Positions 28,078 through 37,858 of a stretch of 64,000 nucleotides of DNA are shown piece by piece (within the stretch, counting starts at the first letter, position 1; every line of letters begins with the position of its first letter). This stretch comes from SKHV01 sp963678565. Lineage in GTDB: Bacteria; Bacteroidota; Bacteroidia; Bacteroidales; Prolixibacteraceae. The notes under the pieces are model-generated. The model was not told the origin of the DNA and did not search any database. It worked only from the letters and a program-made list of their open reading frames with translations. The translations under genes and the position numbers were made by a program. The stretch is from assembly GCA_963678565.1 (NCBI GenBank), contig OY782875.1, positions 744,001 through 808,000 of the forward strand, in the 5' to 3' direction.

Positions 28078-28162
28078 CACTCCGAAAATTCTGAAAAGGA
28101 ATTAATTAATTGAAAACAGAAAAGTTAGCTGCGAGAGCAACTGGCTATAAATCACAAATAAG

Positions 28163-28321
28163 ATGAAACGTACATTTCAACCTTCTAACAGAAAGAGAAA
28201 AAACAAGCACGGATTCCGCGAGAGAATGGCAACAGCTAATGGTCGCAAAGTGCTTAAGTCAAGAAGAGCTAAAGGACGTAAAAAGTTATCGGTTTCTGAC
28301 GAACCTCGTCACAAGCGCTAA
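28163..28321 (+). CDS. rpmH: Ribosomal protein L34
   Basis: A 52-residue, very basic ribosomal protein beginning MKRTFQPSNRKRKNKHGFRE and containing the family block RMATANGRKVLKSRRAKGRKKL. The length is slightly above the usual 44-46 because of a C-terminal SVSDEPRHKR tail, which is common in Bacteroidota. Confidence 0.97.
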   Translation: MKRTFQPSNRKRKNKHGFRERMATANGRKVLKSRRAKGRKKLSVSDEPRHKR

Positions 28322-28348
28322 TTTATTGTTTTTTCTAAGAACACGTTG

Positions 28349-28377
28349 AAGGTGAAGAAATATTTCTTTGCCTTTTT
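28349..28377 (+). terminator. Probable terminator after rpmH
   Basis: AAGGTGAAGAAA pairs with TTTCTTTGCCTT (two G-U pairs, 2-nt loop) and runs into five T. Confidence 0.5.
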
Positions 28378-28477
28378 GTGTTTGTAATAGGTGCATGTTT
28401 TTCAATATTCGAATTTAATTTCGATAGTATTGAAGTAAACTATTCTACAAATAAAGGTTGAATTTCATTTTCTCGAC

Positions 28478-28485
28478 TATTTTTG
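28478..28485 (+). promoter_or_regulatory. -7 promoter element of the PASTA-rluD pair
   Basis: TATTTTTG, 23 bp before the ATG at 28508, matches TAnnTTTG and would give a short leader. Confidence 0.45.
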
Positions 28486-28507
28486 TAAAAATCAATGATT
28501 GTAAATT

Positions 28508-29299
28508 ATGTCGTTTAAGTCCTTTCTGAAAAGTCGGGTTTTCTTTGTTAACCTGTTATTGGCGATCGTGTTTTTTGCATTAGTGACTTGGCTCACCATG
28601 ACTACCTTGCGAGTTTATACGCATCATGGCGAAAAGATTTCGATTCCCAATTTGAATGGATATACCGAGTACGAAGTAGAATCAATTTTGAAAGAGAAAA
28701 ACCTTCGCTACAAAATAATCGATTCAGCTTACGTTGCGTCAGCTTTGCCGGGTTCAGTTATTGACCAGCAACCCCGAGAAGGCTATAAAGTGAAAGAACG
28801 ACGAACAATCTACCTTACAATTGCAGCATTGTCGCCTGAGAAAATTCGAGTTCCTAAAGTAGTTGATGTTTCGCTTCGAGAGGCAAAAAGTCACTTAGAG
28901 AATGCCGGATTTATTGTGGGGGAGGTTGAATACCGGCCTTCGGAGTTTATGAACTTGGTTTTAGCCAATTTATACAATGGCAAACGCTTGCCTGCCGATA
29001 CGGTTTTAGAACGTGGATCGGTAATCAACTTAGTGGTTGGAAAAGGATTAAGCGATGAGAAAACAAATATTCCTGAGTTGGTGGGTTTGTCGGTAAATGG
29101 GGCTACAAACGAGCTTTTTGCAAAAAATTTAAACCTTGGGGTTTTAATTTACGATCAGTCGTTTGAAAGCAAAGAAGACAGTTTGAATGCAATAATATGG
29201 AAACAAGTTCCGGCTGCCGGAGTGGGCAACAAAATTGAACTAGGATCAGCCATTGACATTTGGCTAACGGTTGATGAATTAAAATTAGAGGAAAATTAG
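28508..29299 (+). CDS. Membrane-anchored PASTA-domain protein
   Basis: A 263-residue protein with one N-terminal membrane helix (about 12-33) and three PASTA domains (about 38-108, 110-180, 184-258), each with the usual IPNLNGYTEYEVESIL-type opening. PASTA domains bind peptidoglycan or penicillin-binding partners, but no kinase or PBP domain is attached. It sits 1 bp before the rluD gene, a pairing often found in Bacteroidota, so it is probably co-transcribed. Its exact role is not known. Confidence 0.88.
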   Translation: MSFKSFLKSRVFFVNLLLAIVFFALVTWLTMTTLRVYTHHGEKISIPNLNGYTEYEVESILKEKNLRYKIIDSAYVASALPGSVIDQQPREGYKVKERRTIYLTIAALSPEKIRVPKVVDVSLREAKSHLENAGFIVGEVEYRPSEFMNLVLANLYNGKRLPADTVLERGSVINLVVGKGLSDEKTNIPELVGLSVNGATNELFAKNLNLGVLIYDQSFESKEDSLNAIIWKQVPAAGVGNKIELGSAIDIWLTVDELKLEEN

Positions 29300-29300
29300 G

Positions 29301-30350
29301 ATGCAGGAGTTTAAAGGTGATTTTGAAGAATTAGAAGACGATAATAATTTATACGAGCATTATCGTTTTGAAGCCGATCCTGGACAGAAACCATTGCGCA
29401 TTGATAAGTTTTTAAGCAACAAAATGATGGGGACTTCACGCAATCGCATTCAATTAGCAGCCGGAGCCGGAAGTATTCATGCAAACGGAGATTCGGTTCG
29501 AGCAAATTATAAAGTAAAACCGGGTGATGTTGTTACTGTTGTTCTCGATTTTCCAAAGCGCGAATTAAAAATAATTGCAGAAGATATTCCTTTAAATATT
29601 GTTTACGAAGACGATCATTTATTGGTGGTCAATAAACCCGCTGGAATGGTGGTTCATCCCGGTCATGGAAATTATTCAGGAACTTTAGTAAATGCATTGG
29701 CATATCGGTTTAAAGATTTGCCACTTTTTAATTCCGAAGATCCTCGCCCGGGATTGGTGCATCGAATTGATAAGGATACTTCTGGATTGTTAGTGGTTGC
29801 TAAAACTGAGCAAGCCAAAAACTCTTTGGCATTACAGTTTTTCGAAAAAACAACCAAGCGCAGATATCAAGCTGTTGTTTGGGGAACCCCAAAAGAAGAA
29901 GCAGGAACCATTACTGGACATATTGGACGTAGTTTGAAAAACCGACAAGTTTTTATGGTTTTCCCAGAAGGAGAATATGGAAAGCATGCGGTTACCCATT
30001 ATAAGCTTCTTGAGGATTTAGGTTATGTGTCGTTGGTCGAATGTCGGTTAGAAACCGGACGTACGCACCAAATTCGAGTACATATGAAATATATCAATCA
30101 TACGATCTTTAGTGACTCAAATTACGGTGGAAGTGAAATCCTAAGAGGGGTAACTTTTTCTAAATATAAGCAGTTTGTGCATAATTGTTTTGCTATTTGT
30201 CCTCGACAAGCATTGCATGCAAAATCCTTAGGTTTCATTCATCCTGCTACCAACGAAGAAATGTATTTCGAAAGCGAATTACCTGAAGATATGCTGGCTT
30301 TAATTGAAAAATGGCGATTGTATACCCAAAATCGAGAGGCCGAGGTATAA
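29301..30350 (+). CDS. rluD: RluD-family 23S rRNA pseudouridine synthase
   Basis: A 349-residue RluA/RluD-family enzyme with an N-terminal S4 RNA-binding domain (about 30-90, RIDKFLSNKMMGTSRNRIQ) and the catalytic domain with the active Asp in HRIDKDTSGLLVVAK. The block GRTHQIRVHMKYINH is also present. RluD is favoured over RluA and RluC because of the S4 domain and overall length, but the exact uridines modified cannot be read from sequence. Confidence 0.88.
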   Translation: MQEFKGDFEELEDDNNLYEHYRFEADPGQKPLRIDKFLSNKMMGTSRNRIQLAAGAGSIHANGDSVRANYKVKPGDVVTVVLDFPKRELKIIAEDIPLNIVYEDDHLLVVNKPAGMVVHPGHGNYSGTLVNALAYRFKDLPLFNSEDPRPGLVHRIDKDTSGLLVVAKTEQAKNSLALQFFEKTTKRRYQAVVWGTPKEEAGTITGHIGRSLKNRQVFMVFPEGEYGKHAVTHYKLLEDLGYVSLVECRLETGRTHQIRVHMKYINHTIFSDSNYGGSEILRGVTFSKYKQFVHNCFAICPRQALHAKSLGFIHPATNEEMYFESELPEDMLALIEKWRLYTQNREAEV

Positions 30351-30600
30351 ATTAATTTTCCTCTTTTTGGTTGATTTTCTAATCATGAAGAAAAAATTGA
30401 TCAATATTCATACTTTTTCCGTTTAAATGAAGCAGTTCGAGTACTTGCGTCTATTAAATTGTCATACCTCTTTAATCAGTTCATCGCCAATGCCCTCTGC
30501 TATTTTGAATTAGTTTTGATTTGGTTATTACAAAGTTATTATGATTTTTGACTTTGTAAATTGATCACAGCGAATTCTAACTAATTTAAAAAACGTAATT

Positions 30601-31665
30601 ATGAAGAAAATTTTACTTTCAATTTTAATTGTATTTTCAATGATTGTCTTTGGTGTTGCACAAACAACTACCGATGGTTTGGTTGGATATTGGAAATTTG
30701 ATGAAGGATCTGGAACAACAGTAAGTGATGAACTTGGAACAACAGATGGAAATTTGATTAATTCAGTTGAAGGTACTTGGACAACTGGGTTTAGTGGTAG
30801 TGCGCTTGACTTCTCGCAAACAAGTGGTAATCCTGCCTATGCACAATTTGACGGATCGGGAGTTGCAAATATTAATGGTAGTTTTTCAATGGCGATGTGG
30901 ATTAAAGCAGATTTGACACTTGATGGAGAACAATCAATTATTAGTAAAGGTGTCCCATATCTAATTACTGAAGGAATTGATGGAGGATGGTATCATATTT
31001 CTTTAAAAGACGGAGCAATTCGTTTTATGCTTTGGGATCAAGCAGGTAATTTCTCTTCACCTGCTGGGGAAATTCCTGTCGAAGTTGTTTGGGATGCAAA
31101 TACTTGGTATCATATTGCTGTCGTTCGCGATACTGATAATTCTATACTTAATGTTTATCTAAATGGGCAATTAATTTCTAGCGACACTGATGCAATGCAA
31201 GAAAGTCTATCTAATAATGAAGACTTCACTTTAGGAAGTGTTGCAACAGGTGTTCAAACAGAAACTGTTCCAAGTAATAGTACTCCTTCAGAGGACGGAA
31301 GTAAATTTTGGCCAAGTAATTACCTTGGTCTTTTAGACGAAGTTCAGTTGTACAACGTTGCGTTAACTTCAGACCAAATTGCAGGTATTTACGACGCTTA
31401 TGTGAATGGTTCAAACGATGCAAGATCAATTGCAATGAGCAAAGTTAGTGTTTATCCTAATCCTGCAATGAACCAAATCTCAATAGGTGGTATTGAAAGT
31501 GGATCATTAATTTCTATTTACTCTGTAGTTGGTCAAAAAGTTGCATCTACAATCTCTAATGGAAATGAGGCAATTATCAATGTTGGTAACTTTAAGAATG
31601 GAGTTTATTTAGTGAAAGTTGAATTAAACGGAAAAGCTTCTGTTGGCCGTTTCATTAAAAGATAA
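30601..31665 (+). CDS. Secreted LamG-domain protein with T9SS sorting domain
   Basis: A 354-residue secreted protein: signal peptide (about 1-20, ending VAQ), one LamG/concanavalin-like domain (about 24-268, opening GLVGYWKFDEGSG) and a T9SS type A sorting domain (about 282-354, VSVYPNPAMNQISI to VGRFIKR). No catalytic domain is attached, so it probably binds carbohydrate or a surface partner. It has its own terminator and lies 297 bp before the pectin methylesterase gene. Confidence 0.88.
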   Translation: MKKILLSILIVFSMIVFGVAQTTTDGLVGYWKFDEGSGTTVSDELGTTDGNLINSVEGTWTTGFSGSALDFSQTSGNPAYAQFDGSGVANINGSFSMAMWIKADLTLDGEQSIISKGVPYLITEGIDGGWYHISLKDGAIRFMLWDQAGNFSSPAGEIPVEVVWDANTWYHIAVVRDTDNSILNVYLNGQLISSDTDAMQESLSNNEDFTLGSVATGVQTETVPSNSTPSEDGSKFWPSNYLGLLDEVQLYNVALTSDQIAGIYDAYVNGSNDARSIAMSKVSVYPNPAMNQISIGGIESGSLISIYSVVGQKVASTISNGNEAIINVGNFKNGVYLVKVELNGKASVGRFIKR

Positions 31666-31702
31666 AAATAGAATTTAGATCATTAAGATTTTATTGGAAA
31701 TT

Positions 31703-31748
31703 GAGCCTGTCGTTGCGCATTTCTGCCGTTCGGCAGGCTCTTTCTTTT
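31703..31748 (+). terminator. Terminator after the LamG/T9SS gene
   Basis: GAGCCTGTCG pairs with CGGCAGGCTC (one G-U pair) across an 18-nt loop and is followed by TTTCTTTT. An alternative inner hairpin, TGCC/GGCA, also exists. Confidence 0.65.
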
Positions 31749-31962
31749 AGGTTAATGTTTTTAATATATCTAATTTCTTGACTAACTATACACATCTTGA
31801 ATTTTATTTTCAAGATATATTCATTTTTTACTTCAGGTAAATCTTCTAAAATAGAAAAGCTTTTGGAGAATGAATTTTCAAAATAAAGCATGCTTCGTTT
31901 GCACGTTTTATTACCTAGTTTGGAGAATTGTCTGAAGCTTTGATCATTATTAAACAAAGCAA

Positions 31963-33600
31963 ATGAAAAAGTTTACTTATCTAATTATTTTATTAGTCTT
32001 TTCAGTTGCCCTGCATAGTCAGGATCAGCTATACAATGAATTATCTGATCAAATAACCTATGTGGTTGCACAAGATGGATCAGGTGATTATACAACGATA
32101 CAAGAGGCGATCAATGCTGTTCCTTCTGGATCTGATGATCGTACGATCATTTATATCAAGAATGGGATTTATAAGGAAAATAGGATCACTATTGCTTCAA
32201 CAAAGTTAAATCTGACATTGCTTGGTCAGAATGTAGATAGTACTATTTTAAGTGCTTCGCCAACGCATGCGAGTCCTGGTTTCGGTTCGGCTACTCTTAA
32301 AATAGCTAGCAGGAACTTTGCTGCTTATAACCTTACAATTGAAAATTCTTTTGGAGCCGGAAATCAAGCTGAAGCCTTGGCTACTTCAAGTGATGCACAG
32401 CAGTTTGCACATTGTAAATTGGTTGGTTATCAAGATACTTATTATTCCGGAAGTAGCTACCGAAACTATTTTAAAGATTGTTTAATTATTGGTGCTGTTG
32501 ATTATATATTTGGAAATGCAACTGTGTTGTTTGATAGCTGTCAAATTCAAAATGTAAGATCTCGCAGCTGGATTACTGCAGCAAGTACCTCTCAAGCATC
32601 CCGCTTTGGATATGTTTTTAGAAATTGCCTAGTATCAGGAGATTACGGCGTAAAAGATGTTTATTTTGGTCGTCCTTGGAAAGATTATCCAAAAGTATTG
32701 TTCATGGAGTGCTACTTAAGTGATTGTATTAACCCGCTAGGTTGGCACAATACATGGCATCCCGATATTTCAACTGTTGATTTTATGGAGTATAGGAACT
32801 ATGGACCTGGGGCAGATACTACAAAGCGAATTGATTATAGTAGGCAGTTAACAGAAGATGAAGCAAGTGTTTTCGTTTTGGATACAATCTTTGGAACAAA
32901 TAATTATAGAGCTATTAAGGCAGAATGGAGACCAATTGCAGTTGATGATCCTGTTTTAGCTATTGTTCAAAAATATTACCCTCCTTTTATGAATGAGAAA
33001 GTAACACAAACCAATCTATTAGGAATTGAAGTGAATGGTGAGGCTATTGCCGAATTTAACCCAGCTATAGATGAGTATTCAATAGACTTGCCTTCTGGTT
33101 CAACTGAATGGCCTACAATTAAAGGGGTGGCTGAAGATGAAAGTATGAAAACCCAAGTGATTTATCCTGACACCATTCCAGGAGTTGCAACGGTAGTCGT
33201 GAGCTCTAAATACGAGGCAATGCACAAAGCATATCTTGTAACCTTAAATAGCGATGAAAAATTTGCATATTCATCCAAAAAGTTAAAGCCTACTTTTACA
33301 ATCAATCAAAATATCTCAAAGTGTATACCAATTAAAGCTGAGGATATATCTGATGGTCGATTAAAAGTTTATCCTAATCCTACTGATGGCTTGTTGAGTA
33401 TCAATAGCAATGATTTTACTTCGAGCGAATCAATAACCATTTATGTCCTGAACTTGTCGGGGCAAATTATTTTTTCAGATGAAGTTGATACAAAAAAGGT
33501 GAATCATATAATCAATTTGTCTAATTATCCTGCTGGAAAATACTTACTAAATATCTGTACAGCAAGTAAAGAGTTTTCGACAAGCATTATTTTAAAATAA
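31963..33600 (+). CDS. Pectin methylesterase with T9SS sorting domain
   Basis: A 545-residue CE8 enzyme that removes methyl groups from homogalacturonan. Signal peptide about 1-19, beta-helix catalytic domain about 32-330. Active-site blocks: QAEAL (135), QDTYY (Q157), catalytic Asp180 in DYIFGNA, and R237/W239 in GRPWKDY. A linker with a small beta-domain (about 345-415) precedes a T9SS sorting domain (about 463-545, LKVYPNPTDGLLSI), so it is released or anchored at the surface. This is the first clear pectin gene of the window. Confidence 0.94.
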   Translation: MKKFTYLIILLVFSVALHSQDQLYNELSDQITYVVAQDGSGDYTTIQEAINAVPSGSDDRTIIYIKNGIYKENRITIASTKLNLTLLGQNVDSTILSASPTHASPGFGSATLKIASRNFAAYNLTIENSFGAGNQAEALATSSDAQQFAHCKLVGYQDTYYSGSSYRNYFKDCLIIGAVDYIFGNATVLFDSCQIQNVRSRSWITAASTSQASRFGYVFRNCLVSGDYGVKDVYFGRPWKDYPKVLFMECYLSDCINPLGWHNTWHPDISTVDFMEYRNYGPGADTTKRIDYSRQLTEDEASVFVLDTIFGTNNYRAIKAEWRPIAVDDPVLAIVQKYYPPFMNEKVTQTNLLGIEVNGEAIAEFNPAIDEYSIDLPSGSTEWPTIKGVAEDESMKTQVIYPDTIPGVATVVVSSKYEAMHKAYLVTLNSDEKFAYSSKKLKPTFTINQNISKCIPIKAEDISDGRLKVYPNPTDGLLSINSNDFTSSESITIYVLNLSGQIIFSDEVDTKKVNHIINLSNYPAGKYLLNICTASKEFSTSIILK

Positions 33601-33622
33601 TCAATCGGTAAAAAACATAGAA

Positions 33623-34612
33623 ATGAAAACAATGAGAAAAATATTAGTAATACTCTGTTTGTTATTTTTAATTGCCGGCAATACCTTTTCGCAAGTCGGA
33701 GGTTTTTATAATAGTGCTGTTGATCTAGGCGATACAGTAATAATAAAATTAGAAACCAAAGAGGGGACAATTGAATGGCAAAAATCATATGATAAAATCA
33801 ATTGGACAGCAATTGTTGGAATTGAAGATGAATTCGAATTTGTAGCCGATCAAACTACTTACTTCAGGGTTAAAACAAGTATTGGCAATTGTAATCCATA
33901 CTATTCCGATTCAATCAGTGTTACAGTTTATGGTGAAATGCACGATATTGATGGTAATACTTATAAAACGATTCAAATTGGCGACCAAGTATGGATGGCA
34001 GAAAACTTACGTGTGACACATTTCGCCGATGGAAATCCAATTGTGTTAGCCGAACACGATTCTTCATGGGCATATATTGGAACAGATATGGCTTATTGTT
34101 GGTATAATAACGATAGCACAACTTATGCAACAACTGGAGCCCTTTATAACTGGTCTGCTGCAATGTATGGTGCAAATTCAAGTGAGTTAGTGCCCAGTGG
34201 TGTGCAAGGTGTTTGTCCTGATGGTTGGCACTTACCAAGTGATATGGAGTGGCAGATACTGGACCAAACATTGGGAGTTCCATCAAATGAAATTAGTCGC
34301 GAAGACTGGATTGGATCGAATGAGGGGGCGAAAATGGCTAATTCGAGTCATCTATGGAAGAAAGGTTCTTTAATTGCTAGTTCTGAATTTGGGACCTCAG
34401 GTTTTAATGCAAAGCCTACTGGTGATCGCACTTGGGACGATGAAAGTATCTTCTTTGGTTTTGGTATTTATGGAACCTGGTGGAGTGCTACTTGGTTTAC
34501 AAGTAAACGCGATAATATTTGGACGCGTTACCTACAATTCGACCGACAAAATATACGCCGTGGAGGAACCTGGAAGTGGAATGGTAATAGCATTCGTTGC
34601 GTAAAAAATTAA
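33623..34612 (+). CDS. Secreted FISUMP-domain protein
   Basis: A 329-residue secreted protein: signal peptide (ends about residue 24), an Ig-like beta-domain (about 25-108) and a fibrobacter-succinogenes major paralogous domain (about 110-329) with IQIGDQVWMAENLRV, GALYNWSAAM and CPDGWHLPSDMEWQ, ending NSIRCVKN. FISUMP domains are surface or adhesion-associated in fibre-degrading bacteria; no enzyme activity is established. It starts 22 bp after the pectin methylesterase and may share its transcript. No T9SS domain is seen. Confidence 0.85.
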   Translation: MKTMRKILVILCLLFLIAGNTFSQVGGFYNSAVDLGDTVIIKLETKEGTIEWQKSYDKINWTAIVGIEDEFEFVADQTTYFRVKTSIGNCNPYYSDSISVTVYGEMHDIDGNTYKTIQIGDQVWMAENLRVTHFADGNPIVLAEHDSSWAYIGTDMAYCWYNNDSTTYATTGALYNWSAAMYGANSSELVPSGVQGVCPDGWHLPSDMEWQILDQTLGVPSNEISREDWIGSNEGAKMANSSHLWKKGSLIASSEFGTSGFNAKPTGDRTWDDESIFFGFGIYGTWWSATWFTSKRDNIWTRYLQFDRQNIRRGGTWKWNGNSIRCVKN

Positions 34613-34749
34613 AATAAATAAGGATAGAATTAATTAAACTCTAGGATGTAATCCTTTTCATAAGTGAATAAGTTTTTATTTAATACCTTTTGATATTCAA
34701 ATTAATTTAGAGAGTTATCTACTACATATAAACTTAAATAATAATAATT

Positions 34750-35672
34750 ATGAGAAAAATTCTACCTATTATTATTTCCATTTTCGACGCGAGACTGCTA
34801 TTGACTCTAAAACAGGGGTAGAGGTACGCTTGTTGGTGAAGTTTTAGGTTATACAGATGGTGTATCTGGTAAAGCATGACTTTAGTAGCTTTGCAACAGG
34901 TATGAAAGCAGGAATTGTGGTAAAAGATGATGGTAGCGACTTAAGTGCTGTTAATTTTACTCCTGAATCATTAACTGTTGGACTTTGGGCAATTGTTGAT
35001 CCTACAGGTGTGGAACAAGTACAAATCATTAAAGGTACCAATGGCTCTGATGCTATCGAGTTCGACGGAACCACAATTGTAAATAATAAAAACGGTCATC
35101 GTTGGACAATCCAAACAAAAGAAGGCGAAATTCGTTTTGCAATTGACGATGATGTCTACAAAACTCAACTCGGTGTCGATATCGATATTTCAACTTTAAA
35201 TATACCATATCCTAACGGGGAGTGGGTGCATATTGTTGGTGTTAGAGACCGCGATGCTGGTTCCCTTTGTTTATACCTTAGTGGTGCATTAATTGGCGAA
35301 TCGGTAGATGCTACAGGAGATTTAAACACATTGCCAGACAAGGTTTTGTAATTGGAAATTATGTGACTGGTACGAATGTTAGTATGGGGATCTATTGATG
35401 AGGTTAATATTGTTAATAAAGCTTTATCGGCTGATGAAGTGATGGAACTTTATGAAATGTCGACCAGAGCAATTGATATCGCAGCTACCAAATTAAAAGT
35501 AATACCTGTTGAAGGTAGAATTAAATTGCCAAACAGCTCAAATGCAAGTGTATATTCTATTTCTGGAAAATTGATCCAACAAGGAGTAAACAAAGATTTT
35601 ATTTCTGCAGCAAAAGGTATGTACATTGTACGCGTAGGTAACTCCGCTTCAAAAGTCATGGTTACAATGTAA
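34750..35672 (+). pseudogene. Decayed LamG/T9SS protein gene with at least three frame breaks
   Basis: The gene starts like a secreted protein (MRKILPIIISIF) and stops after about 23 codons. The body resumes in other frames: a LamG-like domain at about 34857-35350, broken again near 35340 and near 35393, then SIDEVNIVNKALSADEVMELYE and a T9SS tail to 35672. Each break is fixed by a 1-2 bp indel, for example restoring KALDF near 34878. The tail DNA is nearly identical to part of the gene at 36458-37495. An assembly error is possible but would have to recur three times here only. Confidence 0.8.
35537..35644 (+). repeat. 108-bp near-identical repeat inside a T9SS sorting domain, copy 1
   Basis: Encodes SNASVYSISGKLIQQGVNKDFISAAKGMYIVRVGNS (split here for reading as SNASVYSISGKL, then IQQGVNKDFISAAKG, then MYIVRVGNS). 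It matches 36486-36593 on the other strand with one mismatch, while flanking DNA is much less alike. Confidence 0.9.
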
Positions 35673-35697
35673 TCTGTTATTCTTTATACTATAAGAG

Positions 35698-35723
35698 GAA
35701 CTTCCATTGGAAGTTCTTTTTTT
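35698..35723 (+). terminator. Terminator after the LamG/T9SS pseudogene
   Basis: GAACTTCC and GGAAGTTC form a perfect 8-bp stem with a 3-nt loop, followed by a long T-run. Confidence 0.75.
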
Positions 35724-36383
35724 GTTTTTTTAAGCAATTTCAAACCAAACTTCCTTTTCATTTAACTCAACTTTATACCTTCTAGTTTAAAACTAATCAT
35801 AGAATAAAGAATAAAATCGAGTAAATAGGCATAATTTATTGAGGTTAAGGAGTCGAAATAAGGCAGGAAATAAATTTAGGTAGATTTTAAGGAATAAATA
35901 CCTAAGATTGTAGACATGCCAATGGTACTTATGGTATAATCAATTAGATTGAAGTGATTTTTGGGATGGTCTTAAGTAATTGGTTCACATTTTATAACTA
36001 ATACTCTCTTATACTCAAACGATGATTAAATACAACTTTAAAAGAATCTTTATCTTTAAGGGTATTATGAAGCCTTTTACATTTTGGGTAAGTGTTGGAT
36101 TGTCACACAATTTTGCGACAAAAATTTAAAATAACAATATTAACTAATTGTATCTTGTATGACTCGAAAGGTTCTTGTAATGCCTTCTTTTGAAATATCA
36201 AACGATTTATTCGAGTTCATCCCCGTTGATAAGAAGTGCGTTGAGCAATCAACTTCCTATATTCTAATTTAAACGGACAAAAAAATAAAGAAATTAGCAG
36301 TATGCTTTGTAGTAAAACCGTCGAAGATATTTCCGAAAATCAGGATTTATTTTATAACAGAATTCAATTGTGTCATGCGATTA

Positions 36384-36419
36384 AAAAAGGGATTTACCAT
36401 CAGTGGTAAATCCCTTTTT
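36384..36419 (-). terminator. Terminator of the 36458-37495 gene
   Basis: A perfect 16-bp inverted repeat (AAAAAGGGATTTACCA and its complement) with a 4-nt loop TCAG. It lies 38 bp beyond the stop codon and gives a T-run on the minus strand. Confidence 0.8.
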
Positions 36420-36457
36420 GTTATATTCAATTCTTCGATCAAATAATCATCGTTGAA

Positions 36458-37495
36458 TTATTTGCTTACCATAACTTTCGAAGCTGAGTTACCTACGCGT
36501 ACAATGTACATACCTTTTGCTGCAGAAATAAAATCTTTGTTTACTCCTTGTTGGATCAATTTTCCAGAAATAGAATATACGCTTGCATTTGAGTTTTCTG
36601 GTAATTTAATACCACCTTCAACACCGTAAATTTTCAATTTTGCCGATGCTATTTCTTTTGTACTTGAAGGGAATACTGCTGGAGTTGTAGGAACATCTAT
36701 TCCAGCAACAATATAAACAGCGTTTCTCCAAAGTGTCAAACCATCGGTAGTTAAATTGATACCTGAATCATCGTCTCCCTTGTAAGTTAATTGCCCAGTG
36801 TTCATTGCGAAGCTAATTACTCTTACAGGAACTGTGATGTCATCAATCGTAGTACCTGCAGCAAGGTCATTAAACGAAAGAACTACATCTGTTGCTCCTT
36901 CCGGATATCCCAATAAGGTAGATCCAGATACTACATTTCCAGTATTGTATTGCATTGCTTTATTATATGCTTTATCACCAGTATCACCTACACCTGATTT
37001 AACAACTGTAATTTTTTCTCCTGAAACATCAATGCCTGAGAAAATAGGATGTGTTGGAACTGCAACAGTCATGTTATATACGTCTTCTGCATCGTGTGAT
37101 TGACCTGGACTATCGGCACCAAGTGCTTTATCTTTTCGCAAAGAATAAGCCTTGTTGTAAAGTGTTGGTGCAGGAAGAGTTCCCATATACAACGGATAAC
37201 CAGATTTCCATACATTATCGCCAGAATTATATGTCTCAGCAGCAATAATGGCATCATATCCTGATAAATCAACTTTTGTCTTTGAATCACCAATTGCACC
37301 GTCTTCATTAGTAACTAAAACAGTTAAGTTAATTTTGGGATCGGCTTTTAATAGCTGAATAATCACATCATTATCAACTGGCCAAGCACCTTCTGCCATA
37401 TCTTTTTGCAAGGTCATATAGGCCACATTTTTTTGAGCATTGGCAAATGCAACTAAAACGAGTAATGCAACTAATAATGTAGAAATTTTTTTCAT
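36458..37495 (-). CDS. Secreted T9SS-sorted protein of unknown function
   Basis: A 345-residue secreted protein: signal peptide (about 1-20, ending ANAQ), a body of about 250 residues with no family I recognise (alternating hydrophobic strands such as VAYMTLQ, VDLSGYDAIIAAE and ITVVKSG suggest a Rossmann-like or amidotransferase-like fold) and a T9SS sorting domain (about 280-345). The decayed gene at 37859-38795, divergently oriented, has the same plan. The two may be paralogues exchanging sorting-domain DNA. Confidence 0.75.
   Translation of the reverse strand: MKKISTLLVALLVLVAFANAQKNVAYMTLQKDMAEGAWPVDNDVIIQLLKADPKINLTVLVTNEDGAIGDSKTKVDLSGYDAIIAAETYNSGDNVWKSGYPLYMGTLPAPTLYNKAYSLRKDKALGADSPGQSHDAEDVYNMTVAVPTHPIFSGIDVSGEKITVVKSGVGDTGDKAYNKAMQYNTGNVVSGSTLLGYPEGATDVVLSFNDLAAGTTIDDITVPVRVISFAMNTGQLTYKGDDDSGINLTTDGLTLWRNAVYIVAGIDVPTTPAVFPSSTKEIASAKLKIYGVEGGIKLPENSNASVYSISGKLIQQGVNKDFISAAKGMYIVRVGNSASKVMVSK
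36486..36593 (-). repeat. 108-bp near-identical repeat inside a T9SS sorting domain, copy 2
   Basis: Inverted partner of 35537-35644 with one mismatch (GCGTATA against GTGTATA). A third, more diverged relative encodes the tail of the pseudogene ending at 38795. Confidence 0.9.
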
Positions 37496-37852
37496 AGTGA
37501 ATGTTTTAAATAGTTAATTATTAATTAATGCAGTTAAAAGTAACAAAAAAAATTATAATATAAAATTTTATCCTTTTAAGTAATAAATACTGAATTGTAG
37601 GTATATTGGGAATAGGTGTTAAATTATTGTTTTTTTTTTTAGATGTTATTTTTTGTTTTAATTTCAAATGACACACATTGTCGTATTTGTCAAAATCGTT
37701 AATATGGTTTTAAATCTGCTAGATTCTACAAAAATTATAGGTGATTACAGTATCTAAATTTTGTTAGTGGAATGATTTCTAACGTTTTATTTATATGGTT
37801 AAACCTCTATCCATTATTAAATTTAAATACGAGTTATTAACTAATTAATTTA
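37496..37852. other. Intergenic region between divergent T9SS genes
   Basis: A 357-bp very AT-rich region containing the promoters of the two divergent genes. It has a homopolymer run of T near 37628. No gene or clear regulatory site was seen. Confidence 0.4.
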
Positions 37853-37858
37853 ATGACT

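Larger units (their letters stand above)
35673..36457. other. Intergenic region between T9SS genes
   Basis: A 785-bp AT-rich region. It holds a terminator at each end (35698-35723 and 36384-36419). Two short plus-strand frames at about 36180-36360 read as peptides (one begins MPSFEISNDLFEFIPVDKKC, another MLCSKTVEDISENQDLFY), possibly the remains of a regulator or enzyme gene, but no family is recognised. Confidence 0.4.

Noticed and set aside
34750..35672. Programmed frameshifting or a phase-variable gene
   Set aside because: At least three indels at sites without slippery repeats are better explained by decay.
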